Of a stretch of 64,000 nucleotides of DNA, positions 15,825-24,448 are shown in pieces. The number at the start of each line of letters is the position of its first letter. Positions within the stretch are counted from its first letter, which is position 1. The stretch covers positions 248,001-312,000 of the forward strand of contig JAIUOC010000007.1 in assembly GCA_020161265.1 (NCBI GenBank). Direction: 5' to 3'. This DNA is from Chloroflexota bacterium. Its GTDB lineage: Bacteria > Chloroflexota > Chloroflexia > Chloroflexales > Herpetosiphonaceae. The notes beneath the pieces were generated by a model. That model did not search any database, had not been told where the DNA came from, and saw nothing but the letters and a program-made list of their open reading frames with translations. Made by a program: the position numbers and the translations under genes.

Positions 15825-16862
15825 ATGGCTTCACTTGGAAAAATCGTAAGTTTTGGCGTATTGACAATTAGCATATTCGCAGGTTTACAACTTCAAACTC
15901 CTACTATTCAAGCACAAAGCCCAAGCCCAGGCTATAGCTACCAAAGCCTTGGCACCCTAGGCGGTCACGATAGCTACCCCAGCGATATTAATGATTTTGG
16001 GCGAATTGCTGGCACCGCAGAAACCGAGTTCTCGGAAATCCGTGCTTTTGTTTGGCGGCGGGGCACCATGACTGATCTTGGCACGCTTGGCGGCGATCAA
16101 AGCTATGGTTATGGCATCAACGACACGGGTTATGTGGTCGGCGAAAGCACCACCAGTAATAATCAACGTCGTGCTTTCTATTGGCGCGAAGGGGTAATGC
16201 TCGACCTGGGTACACTTGGTGGCAGCGTCAGCACCGCGCTCGATGTGAGTAATGGTGAACGGGTGGTTGGGCGTAGCACCACCAGCAATGGTGCAACCCA
16301 TGCTTTTATGTGGTATCGCGGCACTATGAGCGACCTTGGCACGCTTGGCGGCAACTACAGCACTGCCAACGAAATCAACGACAATAAGGTGATTGTTGGT
16401 TGGAGCACCAATGCCAATGGCGAAACGCGGGCCTGTATGTGGAAAAATGGTACGCTGATTGATCTTGGTGTGCCTGGGGTCAAAAGTTATGCCTATGCCG
16501 TCAATAACAGCGAGCAAGTAGTCGGCATGATGGAATTGAGCGATGGCCAACGCCATGCCTTCTTATGGCAAAACGGCGTAACTACTGATTTAAGTGCAGG
16601 CCTGAATCAATATAGCAGTGCCAACGATATTAATGATGCTGGGATCATTGTTGGCTTTACTGGCGATGATAGCACTCCATTGGCCGCAACCGTTTGGCGC
16701 AACGGCACAGTTCTGCGCATGGGGCCATTTAGCCAAGGCCCAAACGAACATCAAACCATCGCAACCTCAATTAACGAAGCCAATCAAATTATCGGCTACG
16801 ATATCGCCAGTGATGATATTTCATCCACCACTGTCGGCACACTCTGGCAGCTTGAGCAATAG
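15825..16862 (+). CDS. Secreted HAF-repeat protein
   Basis: Has 345 residues with a signal peptide (about 1-31, cleavage near IQAQ). The mature part is about seven repeats of some 45 residues. Each contains a core like DLGTLGG, then AxxINDxGxVVG and RAFxWRxG, the pattern of the extracellular HAF family, which folds as a beta-propeller-like repeat array. The function of the family is unknown. GGAGG sits 9 bases before the ATG. The last repeats are more divergent. No V-Y-L-P tail is present, unlike three other secreted proteins in the window. Confidence 0.82.
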   Translation: MASLGKIVSFGVLTISIFAGLQLQTPTIQAQSPSPGYSYQSLGTLGGHDSYPSDINDFGRIAGTAETEFSEIRAFVWRRGTMTDLGTLGGDQSYGYGINDTGYVVGESTTSNNQRRAFYWREGVMLDLGTLGGSVSTALDVSNGERVVGRSTTSNGATHAFMWYRGTMSDLGTLGGNYSTANEINDNKVIVGWSTNANGETRACMWKNGTLIDLGVPGVKSYAYAVNNSEQVVGMMELSDGQRHAFLWQNGVTTDLSAGLNQYSSANDINDAGIIVGFTGDDSTPLAATVWRNGTVLRMGPFSQGPNEHQTIATSINEANQIIGYDIASDDISSTTVGTLWQLEQ

Positions 16863-16865
16863 CAA

Positions 16866-17894
16866 CTAGGCTGTTTGAAATGCGACAACTGGCCCCTGAA
16901 CACTCACGCTCACCTGCATCTTGGGCGCGAGATCAAGCCGTGGGCCAGTTCGTGCCGCAATCATCAAATCGCCAATTTGCAGATCAAGCAGTTGATCGTG
17001 GCCATAAAAACGTTGGCCTAAAATTTGGCCATGCCCATTGGAATCGGGCATAAGATTCAGCGCTTCAGGCCGAATCATCAAGGTGACTGGGCCATGCATT
17101 GGTTTGGTTAAGAGCAATTGACCTAAAGCGCACTCAACCCGATTTTCTCGCGCAACCCCAGGCAAAAAGTTAGCCTCACCCACAAATTCGGCCACGGCTC
17201 GGCTGGTTGGGCGCAAATAAAGTTCATGCGGAGTAGCACTTTGCAAAACCTTGCCCCCAAGCATCACGGTCACTTGATCAGCTAAACTCAAGGCTTCTTC
17301 TTGATCATGAGTTACAAACAGGGCCGTCGCCCCAACTTGGCGCAAAATCTGTTTGGTAGCCGTGCGCACTTGGTCGCGCAGACCTGCATCGAGGTTGGAA
17401 AACGGCTCATCGAGTAGCAATAATTGAGGTTTGGGCGCTAAAGCACGAGCTAAAGCGACCCGCTGTTGCTGACCACCCGAAAGCTCATGCGGCATGCGCT
17501 GAGCCAAACCCGTCAAGCCAACTAATTCTAGTAATTCGTCAATCCGTTGCGGTTTGTGAGCTTGACGACCCAAGCCATAGCCAATATTTTGGCCAACTGT
17601 CAAATGGGGAAACAACGCATATTCTTGAAACACCATACCAATCTGGCGTTGCTCAGGCGGAACTTGGCTTTTGCTATTGGCAATTTCGCGCTCGCCAAGC
17701 CAAATCTGGCCTTGATCAAGCGTTTCAAAACCAGCAATCAAGCGTAGTAAGGTAGTTTTACCGCAGCCCGAAGGCCCAAGCAACGCCCCCAAACTGCCTT
17801 GGGGCAACTGAAAATCAACCTGATCTAGAACGGTGGTAGCATTGAAGGTTTTGCTAATTCCCCGACAGTTAATGGCTAAATTGGCTGTTTGCAT
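16866..17894 (-). CDS. Iron-type ABC importer ATP-binding protein
   Basis: Has 342 residues. It contains Walker A GPSGCGKTT, Q-loop FQEYALFPHL, signature LSGGQQQR, Walker B LLLDEPFSNLD, switch His in VTHDQEEAL, and a C-terminal TOBE-like domain (about 245-340). It matches the FbpC/PotA class that powers ferric-iron or polyamine uptake, and the neighbours favour iron. The ATG at 17894 is chosen over an upstream frame because the product then begins directly with the nucleotide-binding domain. It lies 10 bases after the permease stop in the same operon. Confidence 0.88.
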   Translation of the reverse strand: MQTANLAINCRGISKTFNATTVLDQVDFQLPQGSLGALLGPSGCGKTTLLRLIAGFETLDQGQIWLGEREIANSKSQVPPEQRQIGMVFQEYALFPHLTVGQNIGYGLGRQAHKPQRIDELLELVGLTGLAQRMPHELSGGQQQRVALARALAPKPQLLLLDEPFSNLDAGLRDQVRTATKQILRQVGATALFVTHDQEEALSLADQVTVMLGGKVLQSATPHELYLRPTSRAVAEFVGEANFLPGVARENRVECALGQLLLTKPMHGPVTLMIRPEALNLMPDSNGHGQILGQRFYGHDQLLDLQIGDLMIAARTGPRLDLAPKMQVSVSVQGPVVAFQTA

Positions 17895-17904
17895 GGTTGT
17901 GATC

Positions 17905-19497
17905 TCACGTCTTGCGTTCATTGGCCAACAGCAATGCCAACGAAGCACCTGCTGCGACCATCAACAATAACGCTGGTAAAGCGGTCTGGGAAAACCGTAA
18001 TTCGGCGGTGTTGTTCCAAATATCGGTAGCCAAGGTATGAAAGCCAGTTGGCCCCAATAGCAAGGTTGCTGGTAATTCTTTCAAGGTTGATAGAAATACC
18101 AAAGCTGCACCAGAAATAATGCCTGGCCGTAATAATGGCAGGGTGACACTCAGCACCACTCGCCAAGCTGGCTGCCCCAGCGAACGCCCAGCTTCTTCTA
18201 AACGCGGATTAATTTGCAACAAACTAGTGCGTAGGCTGCCAATCGCTTGCGGCAAAAAGCGCACAGCATAGGCCAAAATCAACAAACCCAAGGTTTGGTA
18301 GGCCCAAGGCAGATAATTCGCACCCCAAAAAACCAAGGCTAGCGCCACTACAATTCCAGGCAGCGCATAACCAACATAGGTTGCCCGCTCGATCAAACTG
18401 GTCAAACGGCTGGGATAGCGCACGGCCAAGAACACCACTGGAAAGGCCAAAACAATCGTGACCAAGGCGGCTAAACTCGCAGCCAGCAACGAATTGGCTA
18501 AATCGGTTAGTTGTAAATTCCAGCTTTGGCCTGCACGCAGACCGATAATCAACCACGCCACGATTGCCACAATTGGCAAAACGACGGCAAACAGCACCAC
18601 AATTGCGCAAAAGATTAAGGCAGGCCAACGCCAAACCCCTAATCCGACCAATTTGGGTTGGCGACTAACTCCCGCCGACGAGCGATAATAACGGGCACGG
18701 CCACGACTCAAGGCTTCGGCAGCCAACAAACCACAGGCCAAACCAACCAGCAACAACGATAACACCGCCGCCCCAGTTCGATCAAATGAGGCCCGATATT
18801 GCAGATAAATCGCTCGCGTAAACGAATTGTAACGCAACAACGAAACTGCCCCGAAATCGCTCAAGGCATATAAGATCACCAATAAACTGCCTGCTGCCAA
18901 GGCTGGCCGCAACTGTGGCAGCGTGATCCGCCAAAAAATATGGCTTGAGCGTTGACCAAGTGATCGGGCGGCTTCTTCTAGCGCAGGGTCGAGTTTGCGC
19001 AAGGCAACCCGCACATTTAACACAATGTAAGGATAGCCAAACAGAATCAATGCTCCGGCAGCGCCCCAAAAGCCATAGACTTCGGGCAAGCGCTCAATCC
19101 CCAACGGTTCGAGCCATTGCTGCACTAAGCCACGTGGCCCGAGCACCGCAATAATCGCCCAAGCCCCGATGTACGAAGGAATCGCCATTGGCAGCATAAT
19201 TAATGTTAGCCAAATTCGCGCTCCTGGTAAATTGGTGCGAGTGGTAAGCCAAGCTAAGGGCAAACCGATCAAGAGCGAGCCAGCAGTCACCGTGATCGCC
19301 AACAGCGCCGAGCCAGTAAACACTCGCAAGGTGCTAGGGCGTTGTAATTGAGCCCATGCTGCCGAGCCGGCCTCACTGGTGCGTAACAGCAAATAGCCAA
19401 CTGGCAAAACCATAATTAACGCAATCAGGCCAGCACTGATCGTTAAGAACAGTGCTGACCAACGGCCAGATCGAAAGCGCAAATGTTTAAAAACCAT
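17905..19497 (-). CDS. Iron-type ABC importer permease (FbpB-like, fused two-domain)
   Basis: Has 530 residues with about 12 hydrophobic segments in two homologous halves. Each half carries the permease EAA-type loop (EEAARSLGQRSSHIFWRITLP in part, near residue 185, and EEAGRSLGQPAWRVV near 435). This is the fused arrangement of FbpB/CysT-type permeases and moves substrate from the binding protein into the cytoplasm. It lies in one operon with a binding protein upstream and an ATPase downstream. Confidence 0.88.
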   Translation of the reverse strand: MVFKHLRFRSGRWSALFLTISAGLIALIMVLPVGYLLLRTSEAGSAAWAQLQRPSTLRVFTGSALLAITVTAGSLLIGLPLAWLTTRTNLPGARIWLTLIMLPMAIPSYIGAWAIIAVLGPRGLVQQWLEPLGIERLPEVYGFWGAAGALILFGYPYIVLNVRVALRKLDPALEEAARSLGQRSSHIFWRITLPQLRPALAAGSLLVILYALSDFGAVSLLRYNSFTRAIYLQYRASFDRTGAAVLSLLLVGLACGLLAAEALSRGRARYYRSSAGVSRQPKLVGLGVWRWPALIFCAIVVLFAVVLPIVAIVAWLIIGLRAGQSWNLQLTDLANSLLAASLAALVTIVLAFPVVFLAVRYPSRLTSLIERATYVGYALPGIVVALALVFWGANYLPWAYQTLGLLILAYAVRFLPQAIGSLRTSLLQINPRLEEAGRSLGQPAWRVVLSVTLPLLRPGIISGAALVFLSTLKELPATLLLGPTGFHTLATDIWNNTAELRFSQTALPALLLMVAAGASLALLLANERKT

Positions 19498-19533
19498 AGC
19501 TCAATCTAGCAAGCTAGGCTTGCAATCACGTGC

Positions 19534-20673
19534 TTATTGGATAGCCCCAACATCTTGCAACAATTCTAAGGTTCCTTGCAAATCTTTCAAATTGCTCAGA
19601 TCGATGTTTGGGGTAATAATTTCGCCCAATGGCTTGATTGCTGGGTTGGTAATAATTCCAGCTACCAATGGATATTCATTGGTTTTATCGGCGAAATAAA
19701 GTTGGGCACCGTCGCTCAACAAATAATTAGCAAAGATTTGAGCGGCTTCAGGGTTCTTGGCAGTTTTGAGCACACCCACACCAGCCACATTCACCAACGA
19801 GCCAATATCGCCATTACCGAAGTAGTGGTTGGCAGCCTTGGCATCAGGTTGCTCTTTTTTCAAGGCAAACAAGTAGTAGTGATTGACCAAGCCAGTATCA
19901 ACTTCGCCACTCGCAACGGCTTTGACAATCGCTGAGTTCGATTCATAGACTTTAACGTCGTTGGCAATCATGCCTTCGAGCCATTGTTTGGCCACATCTT
20001 CACCTTGGCTCACCCGCAATGCGGTAACAAAGGCTTGCAATGAACCGTTGGTTGGAGCCCAAGCGACCCGACCTTTCCACTCTGGTTTGGTCAAATCAAG
20101 AATCGAAGCTGGCAAATCGGTGCTGGTCAAGACATCGGTGTTATAAACCAAAACCCGAGCACGACCCGAAGCACCAACCCATGTGCCTTCGCTGGAAACA
20201 AACCGTGGATCAACCAAGTTCAACAATGACCGATCAAGTTGCACAAAGCGATCGCTCAATGCGCCTAAGGCTCCGGCATCTTGGCCGAAGAAGACATCGG
20301 CTGGGCTATTATCGCCTTCTTCAAGAATTTGCGCGGCCATTTCAGCAGTATCGCCATAGCGTACTTCGACGGCAATCCCAGTTTCTTGGGTAAAAAGCTC
20401 CAACAAAGGAGCAACTAAGCTTTCTGAACGCCCTGAATACACGACCAGACTGCCGCCAGCTGGCTCAGTGGTGGTGGTGGTTGGCACAGTTGGCGAAACC
20501 TCAGCAACAGCGGTCACTTCGACAGTAGCAGTAGCCTCGGCTGCGCTAGCGGTAGTTGGGGTTGCTGCGGCGGTGGTTGGTGCTGGGGCAGCCGTTGGGG
20601 TTGCTTCCCCACCACAAGCTGCAATCACAATGCTCAAACAGAGCAACAGCATCAAAGAACGCACAAGTTTCAC
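19534..20673 (-). CDS. Iron-type ABC importer substrate-binding lipoprotein
   Basis: Has 379 residues. The lipoprotein signal ends IVIAAC (Cys20), followed by an Ala/Thr/Pro linker of about 55 residues and then a type-2 periplasmic-binding fold of the Fe3+/FutA-FbpA class (GSLVVYSGRSESLV, FFGQDAGALG, NTDVL, the YESNSAIVKAVASGEVD segment). GTG at 20673 is chosen because AAGGAG lies 6 bases upstream. A TTG further upstream has no such site. Substrate is inferred as ferric iron; related proteins bind sulfate or thiamine. It is first in a three-gene operon. Confidence 0.85.
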   Translation of the reverse strand: MKLVRSLMLLLCLSIVIAACGGEATPTAAPAPTTAAATPTTASAAEATATVEVTAVAEVSPTVPTTTTTEPAGGSLVVYSGRSESLVAPLLELFTQETGIAVEVRYGDTAEMAAQILEEGDNSPADVFFGQDAGALGALSDRFVQLDRSLLNLVDPRFVSSEGTWVGASGRARVLVYNTDVLTSTDLPASILDLTKPEWKGRVAWAPTNGSLQAFVTALRVSQGEDVAKQWLEGMIANDVKVYESNSAIVKAVASGEVDTGLVNHYYLFALKKEQPDAKAANHYFGNGDIGSLVNVAGVGVLKTAKNPEAAQIFANYLLSDGAQLYFADKTNEYPLVAGIITNPAIKPLGEIITPNIDLSNLKDLQGTLELLQDVGAIQ

Positions 20674-21064
20674 GAAGTACTCCTTAGCCAACTTGCTCGA
20701 TCATTGAGCAAGTTTTAGCAAGTATTTATGCATATGCTAAAAACTATTTCTTCTGAAAAAACAGTTTTTATCAGGCGGAAGTATAACGCCCGCCATTGCT
20801 CATGTCAAATAATTGCGCCTTGGAGATTTTTATTATAGCACTATAGTATACAATTTGGCTGATTATTTTTTAATTGCTAAAACTTAATTAATCATGTTCA
20901 AGATTGAATCAAGTGCAACGTTAATTAAGCAATCAGCCATGGAAACATTGATTACCTGCGTTACACCACGAGGGGCATGCCCATTTCAGCATAACCCTAA
21001 TTCAGTATGCATGCGACCTGCCACAGTGGTTGGGAAGAGCGGTTAACCGAAAGGAGTATGCTCA
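20674..21064. promoter_or_regulatory. Divergent intergenic region with a 9-bp inverted repeat
   Basis: No gene is seen in this 391-base stretch. A perfect 9-bp inverted repeat (20690-20698 and 20706-20714, loop 7) lies just upstream of the ribosome site of the binding-protein gene and could be an operator, perhaps for metal control. The rest is A+T-rich and should contain promoters for both flanking genes. Confidence 0.4.
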
Positions 21065-22771
21065 ATGGCAACCTTGGAACGCTTCCATTCGCCGGGGTAT
21101 CAAGCTGAAAAAGATTTTGGCAACGACCTTGATGGCCTTGACCAGTTCAACGAGCAATGGAACAACAATCTCAATCGCTGGACCAATCAATCGATTGTTG
21201 GCAATCCTTGGTCAAACCAGTATGATGACAATCGCTACTATTATGTCAATCCACTAACCACCTCGTTGAATCCTGGCAATCCTGTGCCGATCACATGGAA
21301 TCCGTTTCCCAATCGATTATTTAACTTCTTCCAAGATCCTCAAGCACCTGCCAACGAGCAACTGAGCACCGACCAAATTTTTGCGCTAGCTGATGCTGGC
21401 GCGATTACGATTAATGGAGTAACAACTCCGATCGGCAATTTGCAAGTACCACAACAGCTTTGTCCTAACAATAACTGGCAGGGCACATTAATTGGCTACA
21501 CTCCAACTGGCTCACGCGGCTGGCTTGATGAATATTGTGAGTGGAGCATTCGCTATGATCCCGATGGCCAATTGCGTAGCGTCATGTTCACCTGTGAAAA
21601 TCCTGCCTATTGGTTCACCTTATGGCGAGTTAATCCCGATCTGGTGGTCAAACTCTATCAGCAAATAATCAATCCAGCGGTTCAGCGCGAAGATTTGTAT
21701 TTGCTCGATTCCAATGGCAAGCCTGTATTCGACCCATTGACCAACGATTATGCCTATGATCCAACCAATAAATGGAATCGCGATACTACACAATTGACAG
21801 ATCGTGGTGGTGCAATGCACTTGACCAGCGGACCCAACACACTTAGTGCTGAAATGTATCTAGCTGCTGCCGCGACAATTGCCCGCACCTGTGGCAATAC
21901 CGACCCCCAAACGTTGATTTGTTGTAGCCAATATGGCCGACCTCGCCGCAATAGCGACCCACACATTGGGCAATTAGCCAATCAAGTGGCGGTCAATGGT
22001 CAAACCGCGATCACACTGACCGATCCAGTTGGCTTGTATATTCAAAGCCCCAATACCAAATTATGGGCGGTGAAAAATCAGCCCGATTATCCAGTGGCAA
22101 ATTTATGGCAAGTGACGAGAGGCGAGGTCAATCGGGTTAGCCCAGGCAATGGCAACGACTCAATTTTGCATGCCATCTTTACCGTTCCCGAAGGTATGCA
22201 GGCCAGTGATATTTTGATTACCGACTCACAAACGGGTAAGCAAGAGCCATTGCAATGGGCTGGCCAAATTGCCCGCAGCTTTATGATTGCTTTGCGAGCA
22301 AGCACCGCGCCATTGCCAACCAGTGGCAGCAATCCAGTACCACAACATCCGCGGCCATGTGTGGTCGTGATGGATAGTACCTATCCAAATTTACAGCCAT
22401 GGCCAGTTCAATTTCTGCCCAACGATCTCTACCAAGCCAACAGCCCGATCGATCTCTCGCCGAGCGTGCCCCAAGGTTCAAGCACCTTGATGGCGCTGGT
22501 TGTGCAGGGCGGCTTAGAAAACGCCAGCATCGAATTTTCACCGCCTGATGGCATCGAGCCAGTCGTGATCGAACAATATATCAACGATAACTCTGGTTCG
22601 CCGGGCCAAACCTCTGGCGGTAGCACCCAAGTCTATCTGTTTACCTTGAAGATCGATGCCAATGCGCCACTGGGTGATCGCAATCTGCGGGTGGTTAATC
22701 TCGATAAAGAAGCGCCAATTGGCGGTGTACCATGGCTTCCAGGTCTCTTGAATATTGTTGCTAACGCCTAA
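21065..22771 (+). CDS. Unrecognised 568-residue protein linked to a heme lipoprotein
   Basis: No family is recognised with confidence. The protein begins without a signal peptide and is rich in Asn, Gln, Trp and Tyr. It has a conserved-looking CSQYGRPRRNSDPHIG segment with a CC pair (about residue 300), an earlier C-E-W and C-E-N-P region, and a Pro-rich stretch. The C-terminal half (about 320-568) resembles beta-sandwich domains. AAGGAG lies 6 bases before the ATG. It is followed after a hairpin by a lipoprotein with CxxCH motifs on the same strand, so the pair may form a redox complex, but that is inference only. It could be exported by a non-Sec route or stay in the cytoplasm. Confidence 0.6.
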   Translation: MATLERFHSPGYQAEKDFGNDLDGLDQFNEQWNNNLNRWTNQSIVGNPWSNQYDDNRYYYVNPLTTSLNPGNPVPITWNPFPNRLFNFFQDPQAPANEQLSTDQIFALADAGAITINGVTTPIGNLQVPQQLCPNNNWQGTLIGYTPTGSRGWLDEYCEWSIRYDPDGQLRSVMFTCENPAYWFTLWRVNPDLVVKLYQQIINPAVQREDLYLLDSNGKPVFDPLTNDYAYDPTNKWNRDTTQLTDRGGAMHLTSGPNTLSAEMYLAAAATIARTCGNTDPQTLICCSQYGRPRRNSDPHIGQLANQVAVNGQTAITLTDPVGLYIQSPNTKLWAVKNQPDYPVANLWQVTRGEVNRVSPGNGNDSILHAIFTVPEGMQASDILITDSQTGKQEPLQWAGQIARSFMIALRASTAPLPTSGSNPVPQHPRPCVVVMDSTYPNLQPWPVQFLPNDLYQANSPIDLSPSVPQGSSTLMALVVQGGLENASIEFSPPDGIEPVVIEQYINDNSGSPGQTSGGSTQVYLFTLKIDANAPLGDRNLRVVNLDKEAPIGGVPWLPGLLNIVANA

Positions 22772-22790
22772 AATTGATTGATTAACTCAG

Positions 22791-22822
22791 CAAGCAAGCA
22801 CGGCCCATGCCGTGCTTGTTGC
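22791..22822 (+). terminator. Hairpin between paired genes
   Basis: A GCACGGC/GCCGTGC stem extends to a nearly perfect 14-bp pairing around CCAT, 20 bases after the stop. It could attenuate transcription into the downstream lipoprotein gene, whose ribosome site follows closely. Confidence 0.5.
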
Positions 22823-22842
22823 TTCAGATCGGAGCAATTGCA

Positions 22843-24369
22843 ATGCAAACCCGCAAACAAAGCCTAACCAGTTTGCTATTAATTTGGTGGCTCGTTGGCT
22901 GTGGCGCAAGTACATCCACGGTTGTTCCAGCGCCAAATCTCGTTGGAGCAGCACCACCAACTTTTAGCTGTAGTTTCAATCAACCAAGCATTAGCGCAAC
23001 CCTACCAGCCGATATCATCATTAGCGAACAAAGCGTCGTTAATTGCTTTGCTTGGCAAAATTTCATCGCCCTCAATTGGGATGCCGACCCCAACGAGCGT
23101 GGTCAGCCCGACCAGAACCAGCCTGCTGGCAGTTTTGGCGAGCCAAATGATCTTGCGCCAACGGTTTGGCAAACCTACAAACTTAATACTGATGTCTTTT
23201 TGCCGAAAGCCCAAACTCCCGCCGCTTGGAATGCCAACGATCTCATCCCATCGCCATGCCAGCCCCAACTAGCTGGCCGCAATTTACCAGATATCAAAGT
23301 ATTGAATATGGGTTCAAAATTCGACGATTTGATTCCCGATTCACTTCAAGCTAGCGGCGAAATTCTGGTCGATCAACAAAGCAATATGGTGCATTACGAA
23401 AAACGTATGAACCGCGATGAATTTGAGTACATTACTCAAACCTTGCTGTATAACGCTGATGTGCAGGCCAACGTTGCCCAAACCCAAGGCATTATGCTGC
23501 CAGTTGGTACGAGCAGCTATGGCAGCGATGGGGCAATCGAAATTAAGGCGGCTTGGCGAATCCTTGATAATCAGCCAAGCAACATCACCAATCGCTATAA
23601 AACCACCCTCGCCATGCTTTACGATGCTGATACCAATACCTGTGTTGGCCCGACAACCATGGGTTTAGTTGGCTTGCACATCATTCGGCGCACCCCGAAT
23701 ATGCAACAATTGATGTGGTCAACTTTCGAGCAAATTGACAATGTGCCTCAATCCAGCTTGCCCGAGCAACAAGCCTATAGTTTTTATAACCCAGTTTGTG
23801 CCTTGCCCGACCCATGTAGCCCAAACGCAACTCCCTTGCCAACCGCCACTCCACCAGGTGTTCCAACCTTAGAGCCGGTTCAAGTTGAGCGAGTTTTGCC
23901 GCTGCCCAGCGATGTGGTCAGCCTGAATCAAGCGGTTCAAACCTTGATTGCTCAAACCAACAGCGATTCAGTTTGGCAATATTATCAATTAGTCAATGTC
24001 CGTTGGCCCAAAGCCAGTTTGGTAGGGCAACCTGGTGCTGGAGCAACCGCACCAATTAATATCAGCCAATTCCAATTTACCTCAAGTGGCCCGCAAAACG
24101 TCAGCAACACCACCATGGAGACCTATGTTCAACAGCAAGATTGCTTAAATTGCCATGTTTATGCCAACGTTGCGGCCAGCGCCAAGGCTGGTTGCAACCC
24201 CACGCTGGCCAGCAATTTTAGCTTTATGTTCGATAATGCTGATACCCCCGATAGCTTTGCTAGCAATAATTGCAAGAGCGCCAAACTAACCCCAAGTGAG
24301 CAATTCTCAGTGGCTCAACTTGAACAATATCATCAAACGCCGCGTATCTGTCGCAATTGCCACCGCTAA
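22843..24369 (+). CDS. Lipoprotein with two CxxCH heme motifs
   Basis: Has 508 residues. The lipoprotein signal ends WLVGC (Cys20). The long body opens with CFAWQNFIALNWDAD, a segment seen in a family of uncharacterised cytochrome-like secreted proteins, and has further conserved-looking parts such as VWQTYK. Heme-c motifs CLNCH (434-438) and CRNCH (503-507) are at the C-terminus, the second only one residue from the end. A Pro/Thr linker lies at about 330-345. It is predicted to be a membrane-anchored electron carrier or oxidoreductase. GGAG precedes the ATG at 22843, which also gives the best signal peptide. Confidence 0.75.
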   Translation: MQTRKQSLTSLLLIWWLVGCGASTSTVVPAPNLVGAAPPTFSCSFNQPSISATLPADIIISEQSVVNCFAWQNFIALNWDADPNERGQPDQNQPAGSFGEPNDLAPTVWQTYKLNTDVFLPKAQTPAAWNANDLIPSPCQPQLAGRNLPDIKVLNMGSKFDDLIPDSLQASGEILVDQQSNMVHYEKRMNRDEFEYITQTLLYNADVQANVAQTQGIMLPVGTSSYGSDGAIEIKAAWRILDNQPSNITNRYKTTLAMLYDADTNTCVGPTTMGLVGLHIIRRTPNMQQLMWSTFEQIDNVPQSSLPEQQAYSFYNPVCALPDPCSPNATPLPTATPPGVPTLEPVQVERVLPLPSDVVSLNQAVQTLIAQTNSDSVWQYYQLVNVRWPKASLVGQPGAGATAPINISQFQFTSSGPQNVSNTTMETYVQQQDCLNCHVYANVAASAKAGCNPTLASNFSFMFDNADTPDSFASNNCKSAKLTPSEQFSVAQLEQYHQTPRICRNCHR

Positions 24370-24424
24370 GGCTTGGGCCGCGACAGCTTAGAAATTGCGA
24401 TTATCGAGGGTTCTTGCCGCAGCG

Positions 24425-24448
24425 AGTGACGGCTTGGAAGCCGTCACT
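24425..24448. terminator. Hairpin between convergent genes
   Basis: Perfect 11-bp arms (24425-24435 and 24438-24448) lie between the heme lipoprotein and the ABC permease gene and touch the permease stop codon. Confidence 0.6.

Noticed and set aside
15957-16556. Repetitive minus-strand frame of 199 codons
   Set aside because: Antisense of the HAF repeats, whose periodic sequence keeps other frames open.
20468-20707. Val/Ala-rich plus-strand frame
   Set aside because: Antisense of the Ala/Thr/Pro linker of the iron-binding lipoprotein.
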